Positions 49,311 through 59,932 are shown, counted from the first letter of the stretch. The stretch: DNA of 64,000 nt from Pseudisothecium myosuroides (GCA_951799445.1 OX637291.1:8310501-8374500); one strand, 5' to 3'. Made by a program: numbers and translations. Notes: generated from the sequence alone by a model not told the origin.

Positions 49311-51352
49311 AAATTTGTGGATGCCGTGATAATCCGCTACCAGAGCATAAACCCGGAGAAAGATGGAAGTCTGGTGAAGAAAGAATCAGACGTGAGCCAC
49401 GAGATCCAAATGATCACGTTGGCAGACTCCACCTACAGGTTGTGGGACCAATTCATCACCAAACACATGGCGGGTTTACTGATCGACCCTCTCACGATGA
49501 AGCCCCACAGCCTGTCGAAAACATTTAAGCCAAAGAATTACACGCTTAAGAAGGAGTTCTTCAGGCACCTGGGCCACTTCACGGACAAGGACTTCAGAGA
49601 TTACGTCGTCCATCTGCTTGGCCTCACACCCGGGCAAACTCTGCCGTACCAGAAGCTCACTGTCCACAGAGTTCCTCACTTGCTAAAGGACTGTTCGAGC
49701 GGACCAGATTGGGTGGAGCGAAGGAAGCGCAAGAAGGTCATCAGGGACGAGCTGATGGCCGTAGATCCGACCTTGAAGTGCAAGGACAAAAATGGGGACG
49801 TGATCGATAGGGCCTGGAGGGATTGGAAACAAAAACACCTCTTCACGTCCGCGTCGTGGGACTTCCTCCTCAACGCACTGCCAAACAATTTCTTTGTGAA
49901 GAGGCTGACGAACGAGGGGAAGTTGAGGAGGGCGATCCACTACAAAGAGAAACCGTTTCCGAAGATCTATCCCATGTTCCAGCGTTTTGTGAAGATGAAA
50001 AAACGCGTGGAAAAACCAGAGGGGGATGTCCAAATCCGTGGACACGAATTTTATCCCCAGGTGTGAGCTCCCAATTTGTCACTTGGGACTCGTAGAATTA
50101 TTTTTTTGGAAATTTGCAATTTAAAGTTGATAAAAGTATACAAAAATCCATAAAAAGAGTGTAGAACCGAAATAGGGTTGTGTCATACCCATTATAGTAT
50201 TTGGTCTAGATTTGTGTTTTTTACTTAGAATCCCCCAAACCTTGTCTAAAAATGGTATAAAAATAACGAAAAGGTTAGATTTGGGGGATTCGAGTCACAC
50301 AGCCCCAAAAGGGCTAAATCCCACCATGAATGTGGCGATTCATGGCTAGGTCGGTCCGAGGGATCCATAGCGAGGCCACTAGGTCGGGTCCTAGAGTTAG
50401 ATTTAGAATTCCCCATTAGATCGACGAATTCCCAAAATCCCGATTGTTAGCATGCAGGAGCCACTCACGCAAGACTGGGCCTGTGGAGGAATCTACAGCC
50501 CAAGGATGGTGTCCTAGGGTGAATCCCATGCCAGGAGTCCAACGGCGAAATCGGTTTGCCAAGATTCCTCCACCTGCAGAAGATTCCCGCACCGTCGCTA
50601 ATTCGAGGAGATGGCCAGCTGTAAATCTCCACTGACCAATCGTGCCAGGTACGGAAACACACCCGCACGTCTTTCATGCGACTCCCTGAGAGGTCACGTG
50701 AAAAATCCCGGCATCTTCCGACTTGCAGAAGAACCTTTTTCCGGGTGGTCAACCCTCCTAACCTCCAACGGGAATTTCATGGAAATTACCCAGGTTACAA
50801 TAAAATCTCACTAAAAATTAGACTAGCTTGTTTTATGTTAATAATGCGCTCCGTGAAGTTTCACGACATTCCGATAGCGGCAAGTACCCGAACCGGCGAG
50901 ATTCCTCGGGAATTAACCACGTGGCGAGGTCCCCGCCACGTTGACTGGCATTCCGGAACCATACGATGGCGAAACGAAGTCAATCAAAAGTCCTTCCCGA
51001 CTCTCTCGCACCTACTGGAGACCCTAGGCTATTCACATTTCTCAAAATAGGAGACCCCCAAGATCTAGGATTTTACCACGATTTGGTTTTTAAACTAAAT
51101 TAGCCTACGATGGGTTTTTGGCCTCGGTACGGGGGGTAAGGGGGTCTAGGACTAAACACGGCGTTCTGGATCCAACGGCGCAATCCGTTCGGCGATTGGA
51201 GCTAATCTCCAAAAGTTAGGATGTTGGTCCAGCATAGATGGTAGAAGTAGAAATTTAGGATGTAGGATGAAAATCTTTGAGGATGAGGATGAAAATCCCC
51301 GTTGATAAGGTTACCTTAGAGCTTTAGAGAGAGGGGTGAACCCTTGGAAACC

Positions 51353-51361
51353 TATATAAGG
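51353..51361 (+). promoter_or_regulatory. TATA box of the solo LTR
   Basis: TATATAAGG is followed by a CT-rich initiator-like stretch (ccccatttctctctct). The position is equivalent to TATTTAAGG of the complete element. Confidence 0.55.
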
Positions 51362-51785
51362 GCCCCATTTCTCTCTCTAGAACACCCCCAATTCTTGTTT
51401 TGGATCCGTGGGTCCAAGTTATTTTGGATATTTTGGCGTTTCAAGCCAAAAACCTCTACGGTGTTTTCGGAGCACTTTTGGCTCCATTGTTTCTTATTTT
51501 CAAGCTTTGAAGGTCCTTGAGGGTCCTTCTACCTAGCTTTGTGTACTCTTTTGTGCAGTTTTTTTGTACTTTGTTGTAAGTGGAGAGCCTCTCTCTCCCT
51601 CTTGTACGTGTTGTGATCTAACTTGTGAAGTTAAGAGTCTTTTGTTTTGTATCTTGCACTAATCCTAAAGTCACCCCCCACCGTACCTTGGCGATGCCGC
51701 TTTGGAGGGCCTTTAGCGTGTGAGCGTTGTGTTGCCACGTGATCTAACTTGCCAGTTTTCTCCTTTGTAGTTTTTTTTCTGACAC

Positions 51786-52027
51786 CCTCTTCTAATCTTC
51801 TCCTTGTTGAGTGGACCCCCCTCTGGGACGGCGAAGCTTTGGACCTCCTTATACATGTTTTGTGAAGTTTTCTCCAAACCCTCTTCTAATCTTCTCCTTG
51901 TTGAGTGGACCCCCCTCTGGGACAGCGAAGCTTTGGACCTCCTTATACATGTTTTGTGAAGTTTTCTCCAAACCCTCTTCTAATCTTCTATTTGTTGAGT
52001 GGACCCCCCTCCGAAACGGCGAAGCTT
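51786..52027 (+). repeat. 94-bp tandem repeat in solo LTR
   Basis: Three starts at 51801, 51895 and 51989. Each unit carries gggac-R-gcgaagctttg, the same ACGGCGAAGCTTT motif found in the 62-bp repeats of the complete element; two more copies lie at 52076 and 52139. Confidence 0.8.
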
Positions 52028-52529
52028 TGAACTAGTGACAAGGTAGAAGTCCTAAAGCGTGTGTTAAAAGTGTAGACGGCGGAGCTTTGAACCCCCGGGG
52101 TGTCAAAAAGTCCTAAAGTTGGTGTTAAAACCAATTTGACGGCGAAGCTTTGCACCTACCCTGTGTTTAGTTCCAAAGTCTAGTTTCCAAGACCTTTGTG
52201 GAAACCTCCAGAGTTTAGCTTCTAAGATATGTAGGTTCCTTTGCATTTGTCTAGTGTAGTGTCTTCCGAAGTTTTATTTAGTTAGTTGTTTCTAATGTCT
52301 TAGTAAGTTTAGTACCCCCAAAGGTTTATTCCCCCCCTAGCCTTAGCAAAAATCCAGTCTTAAAATAGCCTTAGCAAAAAATCTAGTCTTTTTAGCCTAG
52401 CCGGAAATCCTAAATTAGCCTTAGCAAAAATCCAGTCTTAAAATAGCCTTGCAAAAAATCCTAAAATAGCCTTAGCAAAAAATCCAGTCTTAGATAGCAT
52501 TAGCAAAAACTTCAGTCTTTTAGCCTAGC

Positions 52530-52645
52530 CGGAAAGCCAGCCAGCAGCAGCAACATCGGAGCTAGCCAGCAGCAGCAACATCGGAGCCAGCCAGCAGCAG
52601 CAACATCGGGAGCCAGCCAGCAGCAGCACATCGGGAGCCAGCCAA
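52530..52645 (+). repeat. ~27-bp tandem repeat in solo LTR
   Basis: Four copies of ccagccagcagcagcaacat followed by cgg. It is preceded by irregular ccttagcaaaaatccagtct units (52340-52520). Confidence 0.75.
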
Positions 52646-55406
52646 AAAAAACATATTAAAAAAAAAATTTAATTAATTAAATTAAATTCTGACCAGCCCC
52701 CAGCCAGCCAACCGGAAGCCAGCCAGCCGGGAGGCCGGTGGGCAGGCTCGGTGGTCCAGCACCCTCCCCAGCAGGGTTGCTCCTTTCTTTTGAACTCACA
52801 TTTTTTGGTCTTTTGGGTTCTGGTTTTTTGGGTTCTCTCAAACTAACGCAAAAATTAGACCTAAAACACAACAAAGATGTGGGACTAACCTATTACTAGC
52901 TAGGGAAGGAGTAGGATTAGGGTCTAAACCAAAAAGGGAGAAGGGAGAAAAGAGCGGAGCACCACCGTACCTGCACACAAAATTGTTTCACCACTCACAC
53001 CTACACACAATGGAAGGAAATTAGGGGGAAGGATGTGTTATAGGAGTGGAGAGGAGAGAGACGATAAATAGTGCCTAGCTAGGAGATTAGGTAGGAAATC
53101 TAGAAGAACTCCTTGCAACCGTTGGGAGGAGGATTAGGATGACACAAAGCAAGGTTGCGTAAGAGGGTAGGAAAGAACAATTAAGCCCTTCTTGTAGTTT
53201 GAAACCATAGCGTAAGACCCATAAAGGCTTAGGTGGAATAGTGCTAGTGTAGAAGAAAAGAGGAAGAAAGAAAAAGAAGGAGGAAGGGAAAGAAGGAGTT
53301 TAGATCATCAAAATTGTAATATTTTCTCAATAAGCGGTGAGCTTGGGAAAAATTCAAAACAAAGCCAAAGACTACCATGGAGCGTGAGGATGTACACGTG
53401 GACGTGGACGAAGTCATTTCCGACACCGGTAGTGAAGAGGTGAGTTTTTGATTTAATCTTTGATGTTTCTCCCTAATTAACATTTATTGCCCTAATCTGC
53501 CCTTAGAGCGTGATTAGCATCCGAGATTAGGGTAGATTAGAAGTTTAGATCCAAAAGTTGATGGATTAGGAATAGAGGTCTCCGAAAACATCTTATAATT
53601 AAGATTTGACCGTAAACTGACCATGTTAGGCTAAGTTAAGTGTTAGGGGGTAGAACGGAGGAATTTTAATAAAAATTGAACCACAAGAAACAATGGACGG
53701 AAATTAGGATTAGATTAGAAGGAGAATTTAGGATAAAAATTAACGATCAATTAACGGTTAAAAACCTAGAGTTAAATTAAGATTTTAATTAGGGAAGTTA
53801 AAATTCAAAAGTCGGAATTTGGAGTTAACTTTGGGAAGTAGAAAGTAGAGTAGGAAATAGAGGTCAAAAGTAGAATCCACTTAGGAAGTAGATTGTTGAG
53901 TAAAAAATAGAGTTAAAATTAGAAGTCAAAACCCTAGAGTTAAAAGTTGGAATTAAATTTAGGAGGATAACATTTAGAGCTAATCTAGGATTAAAACGAT
54001 AGGATTAAATCTGAAAGTAGAAGTAAAAAGTAAAAAGTAAAAAGTTTAGATTAAATTAAAAGGTTAAATTTTAGTCAATTGGGGAGTAAAAAGTGAGAGT
54101 GAAAAGCTAAAAGTAGAAGTTAAAAGTTAGAAGTAGAAGTAAAATTTTAGAGTTAGTAGAAAAATCTAGAGTCAAAGTGAAAACGTAGAGTCAAACCTAG
54201 AGGTTAAAAATTGGGGATTAATTTTAGAAGTAAAAATTTAGAGTTAAAAGTCAAAAACCTAGAGTAGTTTAGAAATAAGAACATAGAATTAGAGGTGAAA
54301 CTTAGAATAGAATAGAGGAGTAAAAACTTAGAGTTGAAAGTTAAATCTAGAGTTTAATTCCGAGGATAAATTTCAAAGTTAAATGAGGAGTAAAAACCTA
54401 GAGTTAAAAGTCGGTAGTTAATATTTAAACCCAAGTTAAAAGAGTAAAAATCTAGAGTTTCATTTAGAGGTTGAAGATTAGAGTAAGAGTTAAACTTTAG
54501 AGTTAGTCTTTAGAGTAGAACTTCTAGGTGGAGTCTTAAAATCCCACGATAGTTTTAGAAGTTCATGGAAGGAACATAGGGGTTCCTCTTTTCACATAGT
54601 TAGGGACGTTAGAAATGACGCCAACCACCCAGTCTACCCTCGACATAGGATAGATAGTTAGGGAGTTAGAATTTTACCATTACCCCTGAGCATTGCAGTT
54701 ACCTTGTGAGTTACTACATGCATCCTAATTATTCGCTGCCATCCACGACCCTTAGGAAACGTTAGCAAAAAAGATCCATTGCTTAGAAGGCACAGTGGAC
54801 CGCGCTCACAACACCCCCATATATTAAAAAAGTGGATAAAGGCATAGAACTTGGTCGGTGTTCGCTCTATTACCAAGGGTGGGTAATCTAGCGCCCACAC
54901 CAGGCGTTCTGCACAAGCCACATCTGGACGTACCACAGTCGAGCGCTCCCCATTGCAGTCATAGACTTCCGGCAGGTTCCTAGGCCAGTTCCGGGATCCG
55001 GAGATCCCCCAGCGGTGAAGACTCTTCTCAATTTCCTGCTAAATCACCTGAGGCCTACTATGTCGTGCCCGGATGTATGGATGTGGGTTGTCAGGAACGA
55101 CTACGACGAAGAAGCGGCCGTCTTGTTTGCAAAGGAGAACATGAAGCTTTTTGTCATGAAGCGCTCCACGTACGTTCCATGCAGGGCTGAGCGTCTGGAC
55201 GGCCAGAGCAACCGGGTGATTGTTGCTCCATTTACGCTCCTGTTCTTCTTCAAGAAGGGGGACGACGGAGCACCGAAGGGCATTGACGCAATGCAGAAGG
55301 AGTACAGGACGTCGAGCAAACCTTACTACCATGACTTCTGGAAGCACCTGGAGGCCAAGCTCAGAGTGCACAAGAGCGAACTCAGGATGGAGTTCTACAT
55401 AGACAT

Positions 55407-55598
55407 CACTAGTAGAAAACATAGGAATTTTGACAAAATTCTGTTGATTTGGTCGCGTTGTCCCGGTCACTTTTCTGCTGATTTTAACAAAAATTTGTAA
55501 ATTTTTACAAATTTTTGTTAAAATCAGCAGAAAAGTGACCGGGACAACGCGACCAAATCAACAGAATTTTGTCAAAATTCCTATGTTTTCTACTAGTG
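55407..55598. mobile_element. Perfect-hairpin CACTA-type MITE (192 bp)
   Basis: Two identical 95-bp arms are separated by two bases. It begins CACTAGTAGAAAA and ends with its complement. The 3-bp duplication CAT (55404-55406 and 55599-55601) fits a CACTA transposase. It lies in an exon of the ParB-like gene just upstream of the methyltransferase motif I. Identity of the arms suggests a young insertion. Confidence 0.93.
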
Positions 55599-55677
55599 CA
55601 TTCTCCAGAGTTTTGCCGTGAAAGGAGAGAACGTGCTCGGCATCTACTGTGGATCCAAGTTCATGATAGCGGCTAAG

Positions 55678-55961
55678 GTAGTCATCCCGGACCTGCCCTT
55701 GTTTATCCTCGAGTCGAAGATAAATCGGCCTGTCCAGCAGTGGGGGGACTCCTGGACAAGCTTTTCTTCTTGGTTATCCTCGAGTCGAAGATAAACTTGT
55801 TTTCATTTACCAGATGCAGTTTTGGTTGGTTGTTTGGTTGATTGATCTCTTAATATTCCAAGTCCGCTATCTTCGAGTCGAGGATAATTTCTATGAGAAT
55901 CCAGCTCTGCTGCTCCTTGAAGATATAACAGAATTGCTAACGCTTGAGTTACCATTTGCAG
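55678..55961 (+). other. Intron carrying three 21-bp palindromes
   Basis: Donor GCTAAG/GTAGTC and acceptor accatttgcag; phase 0. Palindromes are at 55703-55723, 55774-55794 and 55867-55887. The intron falls inside the methyltransferase-like SAM motif (after SKFMIAAK, before MYGLFCYAIEG). Confidence 0.7.
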
Positions 55962-57863
55962 ATGTATGGACTCTTTTGCTATGCAATTGAAGGGAGGCAG
56001 GAGACTGACGATTACCGCGCGATGGTTGCGAAGCACGGGGGGAGGACAGATCTAAACGATTTCCTTCACGACAACTCGCCCTACCTCGCGAACTATGTGC
56101 GCCCACGACTTCTGGGGACCCTGGACTTGAATTCGGAGTCCACAGACTCACCCGAGAGCAGTGAGGGTGAGGAAGGGAATGAGGACGAAGAAGGGGCTGA
56201 GAGAGATGACGCAGGTGGCGAGCAGGAAACCGAACTCGGGGTCAACGAGTTCGGGTCAAATGAAGATGCTCTTGGAGAGGAGGAACTGGTGGTCTTGGCC
56301 GAGAGCTTTGAAGTGCGAAACCGGAGGGGTGGAGGAGGGACACAGCAGTCTGACGCAGCGATCAGCTGGAAAGAGAAAGGGAAGGGCCCCGAGGATGCAA
56401 TCGACTTGGAGTACGACAAGGTTGACACGTACTCGGACATGGAAGACTTTGAGTACCTTGAGCCTCAAATTGATAATGCTGGGCCGTCTGGGGTCGACAA
56501 GTCCGCGGATGCTCGGGGGGGTGATCCGCAAACTGAAGCGAATCGACTATCCGGGGAACCACCCGCGACTGCAAAGTTAGCACTTCTGCCCGTGAAGACT
56601 GAGAACAAGGAGTTTTGGGCTGCGAGGACCCAGGCTAAGGCTGAGAAGGAAGAAGCCAAGAGGCTTGAGAGAGAACGGGTGAAGGAAGTGGAGGAGAGGA
56701 ATCGACGGCAGGCGGAAGAAATTGAGGAGCTTAGGAAACAACTGCGGGTTTCATCGCAAGGCCCTTCAGGATCACAACCTGGAGGCAGCGATATCTAGGG
56801 CTTGGGCGGGGCCTCGCAAGTCTCCGTTCACGGAGGAAGATCCCAAGATTATCCTCGAACCGAAGATAATCCGATTCCACTTCCGCCTCCTCGGGAAGCT
56901 GAAAGTCTTCTTCAACCCCTCCAAACTCGAAATCCAGACTCCTCTGTTCCCGTGGAGGCGTCTGTACCATCGGTTCCCGCGGAGGAGTCCGCTCCATCCC
57001 TTCCCGTAGATCCGGCGGAGCCCTCTGTCCCCGTCGAGATGCCGTGCCATGATACGGCTCCGCAAGGGACCCCTGCAGATGACAGTTATCTTCGAGGCGA
57101 AGATAATTTGCAGCAGCCCACTGGCGTCAACTCGCAGTCAGAGTTCATCCCGGAGACGCAGGAGGGGGTAGTCGACGTTGAACATGTTCTCCCTTCGAGA
57201 CCGTCAGGAATTCCGCATGGGTCATGCGAAATGGAGAACCCCCCCGACGACGACGACGAGACCGTGGACTACGGGGAGTACTTGAATGATGCTAAGGCCA
57301 TGGAGACAGATCAGGTACCCTCTCCTCAATCTTCAGACCCTTACAATTATTCATGACTGACTCGATTGCCGTTTGCTGAATGCTTGATGTGGATTCCATC
57401 TTGCCTTCGTTTCCCGGTCAGAGGCACTTATGTACGTTGAATCTGACTTTCAGGGGGGAGTGGACAGTCTTTGATTGTGTGGCGTCGACAAACGATCCAC
57501 ATTTGATTGCCTCTTGTAGCATAGTGTACAGTTAGGAACGAACGGTAGTTGGCACATGTACATAATCCGCTAGAGATCAGCACGCTTTCTTCCGGATGTA
57601 TCTTAAAATATTTTGAAATAAATATACGCGACACTTATTCAATGGAATCGTGTCTAATGAATTGATCTTGTCCATGTTTGTGCCCAGCCCGCAAAAATTA
57701 GAAGTGTGCACCGTCCGTTGGCAATGAGGCAATCACTTAACGGAGGGGTTCTGCAGTCGCTCAGTGGGAATCTCTGCTTGTCGCCGTTTTATAGCTCTCA
57801 TGAATCTGCATTTCAACAGGTAACCACAACTCTCTTGTGTTATGCTTGCTTCAAGTAGTACAG

Positions 57864-58715
57864 GCCGGACGCGGAGAGAATTTGCCGCGGAGAGTGTCCT
57901 CGGTAGTGGTCGCACCGCGACAGAAGTGGTTGAACATCGTGTTTGACTTGAACGGGGTGCTTGCTGAGTGCATTAATCAGTCGAAGTACACGGGTAAAAC
58001 GAAATACACGGTCGACGATAGGGTCTTCAGCGATAAGCACCCCACCATTATTGGCCATAAGGCCGTATTCGTTCGTCCAGACTTGAGGGAATTCCTAGAC
58101 GAGGTGTCCAATATCGCTAATCGCGTCGTAGTTTGGAGCTCCATGATAAAGAAGAACGTGGAGCCCATAGCAGGATTCCTGTTCCAATTCTGTAGTAAGT
58201 CCGAACCCTTCGACATCTTAGGACAAGAAAAGTGCCGGATGGTGGAAACCTCTAAGAACCAATTCCTTAGACACGGTAACAATCCCTTCAAGAGCCTTTT
58301 CCTCAAAGTGCTGGAAGATCACTTCTTCCTAGATCCGAACGATCCTACGGCTTTTAACAGCGACAACACTATTCTCATTGACGACTCCCCCTTAAAGAGT
58401 GTCCTCAATGAGAACGGGAATGCCATATTCCTCGAGAGCTGGAATCAATACCAGCCGAGGGACAAGGTTCTAATGGGAATGCTGTTGCCATGGCTAAAGC
58501 AACTCCACGAGGATTGTCCGCCGGGTAGTCTTCGGGGGTTCGTGAACTCCAACCGGATTGGCGAAAGCCCTCTGTCGCGAACCTCGTACGGTGCTACCGA
58601 ACTCCTGCACGGATTGAGGATGTGCACCAGATACTTGGGGACGCGATTCGTTCTGCCCGGGATGAATTTAGTGATAGAGCCGGAGCCCAAGCCCAAGAGC
58701 GACAGAAAGGACTAG
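57864..58715 (+). CDS. FCP1/NIF-like phosphatase domain protein
   Basis: About 283 codons from an acceptor (agtagtacag) at 57863 to TAG 58713-58715. The HAD-type FCP1-like fold is recognisable: motif I NIVFDLNGVLAE, then VFVRPDLREFLDEVSNIANR, VVVWSSMIKKNVEPI, GQEKCR, and DNTILIDDSPLKSVLNENGN with the conserved DD. The second Asp of DxDx is Asn (DLNG), a variant I recall from plant FCP1-like proteins; activity is uncertain. Such enzymes act on phospho-Ser/Thr, classically the RNA polymerase II C-terminal tail. It may be a separate gene, or the last exon of the preceding ParB-like gene, since the donor GATCAG/GTACCC at 57315 and this acceptor are both phase 0. A possible poly(A) signal AATAAA at 57617 favours separate genes. 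Confidence 0.72.
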   Translation, partial: AGRGENLPRRVSSVVVAPRQKWLNIVFDLNGVLAECINQSKYTGKTKYTVDDRVFSDKHPTIIGHKAVFVRPDLREFLDEVSNIANRVVVWSSMIKKNVEPIAGFLFQFCSKSEPFDILGQEKCRMVETSKNQFLRHGNNPFKSLFLKVLEDHFFLDPNDPTAFNSDNTILIDDSPLKSVLNENGNAIFLESWNQYQPRDKVLMGMLLPWLKQLHEDCPPGSLRGFVNSNRIGESPLSRTSYGATELLHGLRMCTRYLGTRFVLPGMNLVIEPEPKPKSDRKD

Positions 58716-58966
58716 ACTTCCCCGTGTCGCCGTAGACTCTAGGATGGATTGTACATTTTGTAAATGTAGATTGTCTTGTGTTTGTAATTCAACTGTATCA
58801 TTAAAGTTTTGAGAGTTCATTCAACTTGTGGCCTCTCTTTGTCTCTGGGGTGCTGTTTTGTATTCTTGGATTGGTGTGATGTTATGCATTGCATGTGATG
58901 TTATGCATTGGATGTGATGTTATGCATTGCATGTGATGTCTATGTTTATCCGTGGGCCGAAGATAA
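58716..58966 (+). other. Intergenic stretch with 22-bp triplicate and a palindrome
   Basis: Probable 3' UTR of the phosphatase ORF (tgtatcattaaag near 58793). Three copies of a 22-bp unit (gtgatgttatgcattg-type) span about 58876-58940. A 21-bp palindrome variant lies at 58946-58966. Confidence 0.6.
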
Positions 58967-59932
58967 ATGTTTGGGGCTTCTATGCAATCGGGGGTGCTTC
59001 AGTTTGGAGGATCCGATATGCGTATGCTCAAACGGAATCAGCCTATGACGAGGAGCCTCTTGTCTGGATCGGAGGCGTCGCTCTCGAGGAGGTCCGGCTC
59101 GGAAGGGGGGAACTTCTTGGCGTCTTCGTATTCGAGGCCTTTCGTTTTCGGCTCCGCCACGGACGCAGCTTCGGCGGCTATAGACTTCTCGAAGGGAAAT
59201 GTGGAAGAAGGGGTCGTCGACAGCCCGCCAAGTCGAGGACCGGTCGGGACCCCGATCTGCTCGCTGTCGCCGATGAAGTGGAAAGACTCGACACCTAGTT
59301 GACTGCGTTCTCAGTCGCCAAATCCCCGTACCCCCAACGCTCCGCACAGGAAACTGTATGCGGGCAACGATGGACATGCTGAACATCTTCGCCTGGACGA
59401 TGCAGTGCTGTCGGCGGTCGCAGTTGGGCATGACTCTCTCCACGTTGGAGATCAAAAATTGAAGTTCCTTTCCGGTGAATGCAGTGGAGGTCGGAGATTG
59501 CAACGTGGAGGCATCGTCGAGTCCCTCCGCCACAAATCCGGGGGGAGCGGTTCCGTGCCCTCCCCTGTACCTATTTTCAACAAACCAGTTCTTAAAAAAC
59601 ACCAGCGATTAAATGTCTCGCGTTCAACTGCTTCTGCAGATCCGTACATAAACACTGTCCATAGGGTGCCACCAGGACCGCCTCCTCGAAGTTCTAGAAC
59701 TCTTTCCAGCGATGATATTTATTCTCGAATCGAACGCAAGCGGCGGAGACAAGTCAAAGACATACTGAAGCTGGGGAGTTGTAGCCCCTTCCGGAGTGCC
59801 ACTGAATACGCGATGCCTTCCCGGCACGAGGATATTCTTAGAGGGTATGCCAAGCAGAAAGCGCTGGAGGCAGAGAAGGAAGCGCTAGAGGCAACCAAGA
59901 CCAGTTCTTCCAACGAGAACAAATATGTTTAG
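58967..59932 (+). pseudogene. Unknown gene with one in-frame TGA
   Basis: One frame is open from about 58967 to TAG 59930-59932 except for TGA at 59300-59302. Before the stop it is Ser-rich (SLLSGSEASLSRRSGSEGG). After it come HDSLHVGDQKLKFL, a Pro-rich patch (VPPGPPPRSSRTL), a basic helix (DIYSRIERKRRRQVKDIL) and a charged helix (EAEKEALEATK). I recognise no family. The TGA is compatible with CGA to TGA; alternatively an intron covers it. It converges with the - strand gene ending at 60433. Confidence 0.4.

Larger units (their letters stand above)
50062..54899 (+). mobile_element. Solo LTR of a related Ty3/gypsy family (4.8 kb)
   Basis: It starts TGTGAGCTCC and ends GCCCACA, and is bounded by CCAGG at 50057-50061 and 54900-54904. 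Its first ~1 kb and last ~60 bp are recognisably related to the LTR at 12675 (gtcacttgggact; aagtacccgaa; ttaccaagggtgggtaa), but it is 1 kb longer and contains no gag/pol. It therefore arose by recombination between two LTRs after insertion. It disrupts an exon of the ParB-like gene. Confidence 0.92.
47644..57356 (+). pseudogene. ParB-like / degenerate N4-N6 methyltransferase fusion gene, interrupted
   Basis: Exons inferred: 47644-49131, 49311-50061, 54905-55406, 55602-55677 and 55962-57314 or 57356. Order of parts: an unknown N-terminal domain (FLEPFNKWLEEGPFFTHFAP); an RGG/SRG-rich linker (about 48250-48370) and KRRK basic patch; a ParB-like motif FFIINGQHSVTAAK (about 48817-48865); a Lys/Trp-rich middle; then a beta-class methyltransferase-like region with DVWMWVVRND in the place of DPPY and GENVLGIYCGSKFMIAAK in the place of the SAM motif DxFxGxG; last, an acidic Glu/Asp-rich tail with a coiled coil (about 56590-56750). 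Breaks: TAG at 48556 and 56796 with the frame open beyond, a solo LTR and a hairpin MITE. Removing each insert with one target duplication keeps the frame, so the gene was intact before. It contains 21-bp palindromes in introns and the last exon. Confidence 0.6.

Noticed and set aside
22668..56798. Possible reassignment of UAG to glutamine
   Set aside because: The 1439-codon gag ORF uses CAG often and contains no TAG, and TAG also ends ORFs (38782, 58715) in front of non-coding sequence. Isolated nonsense changes are the simpler reading.
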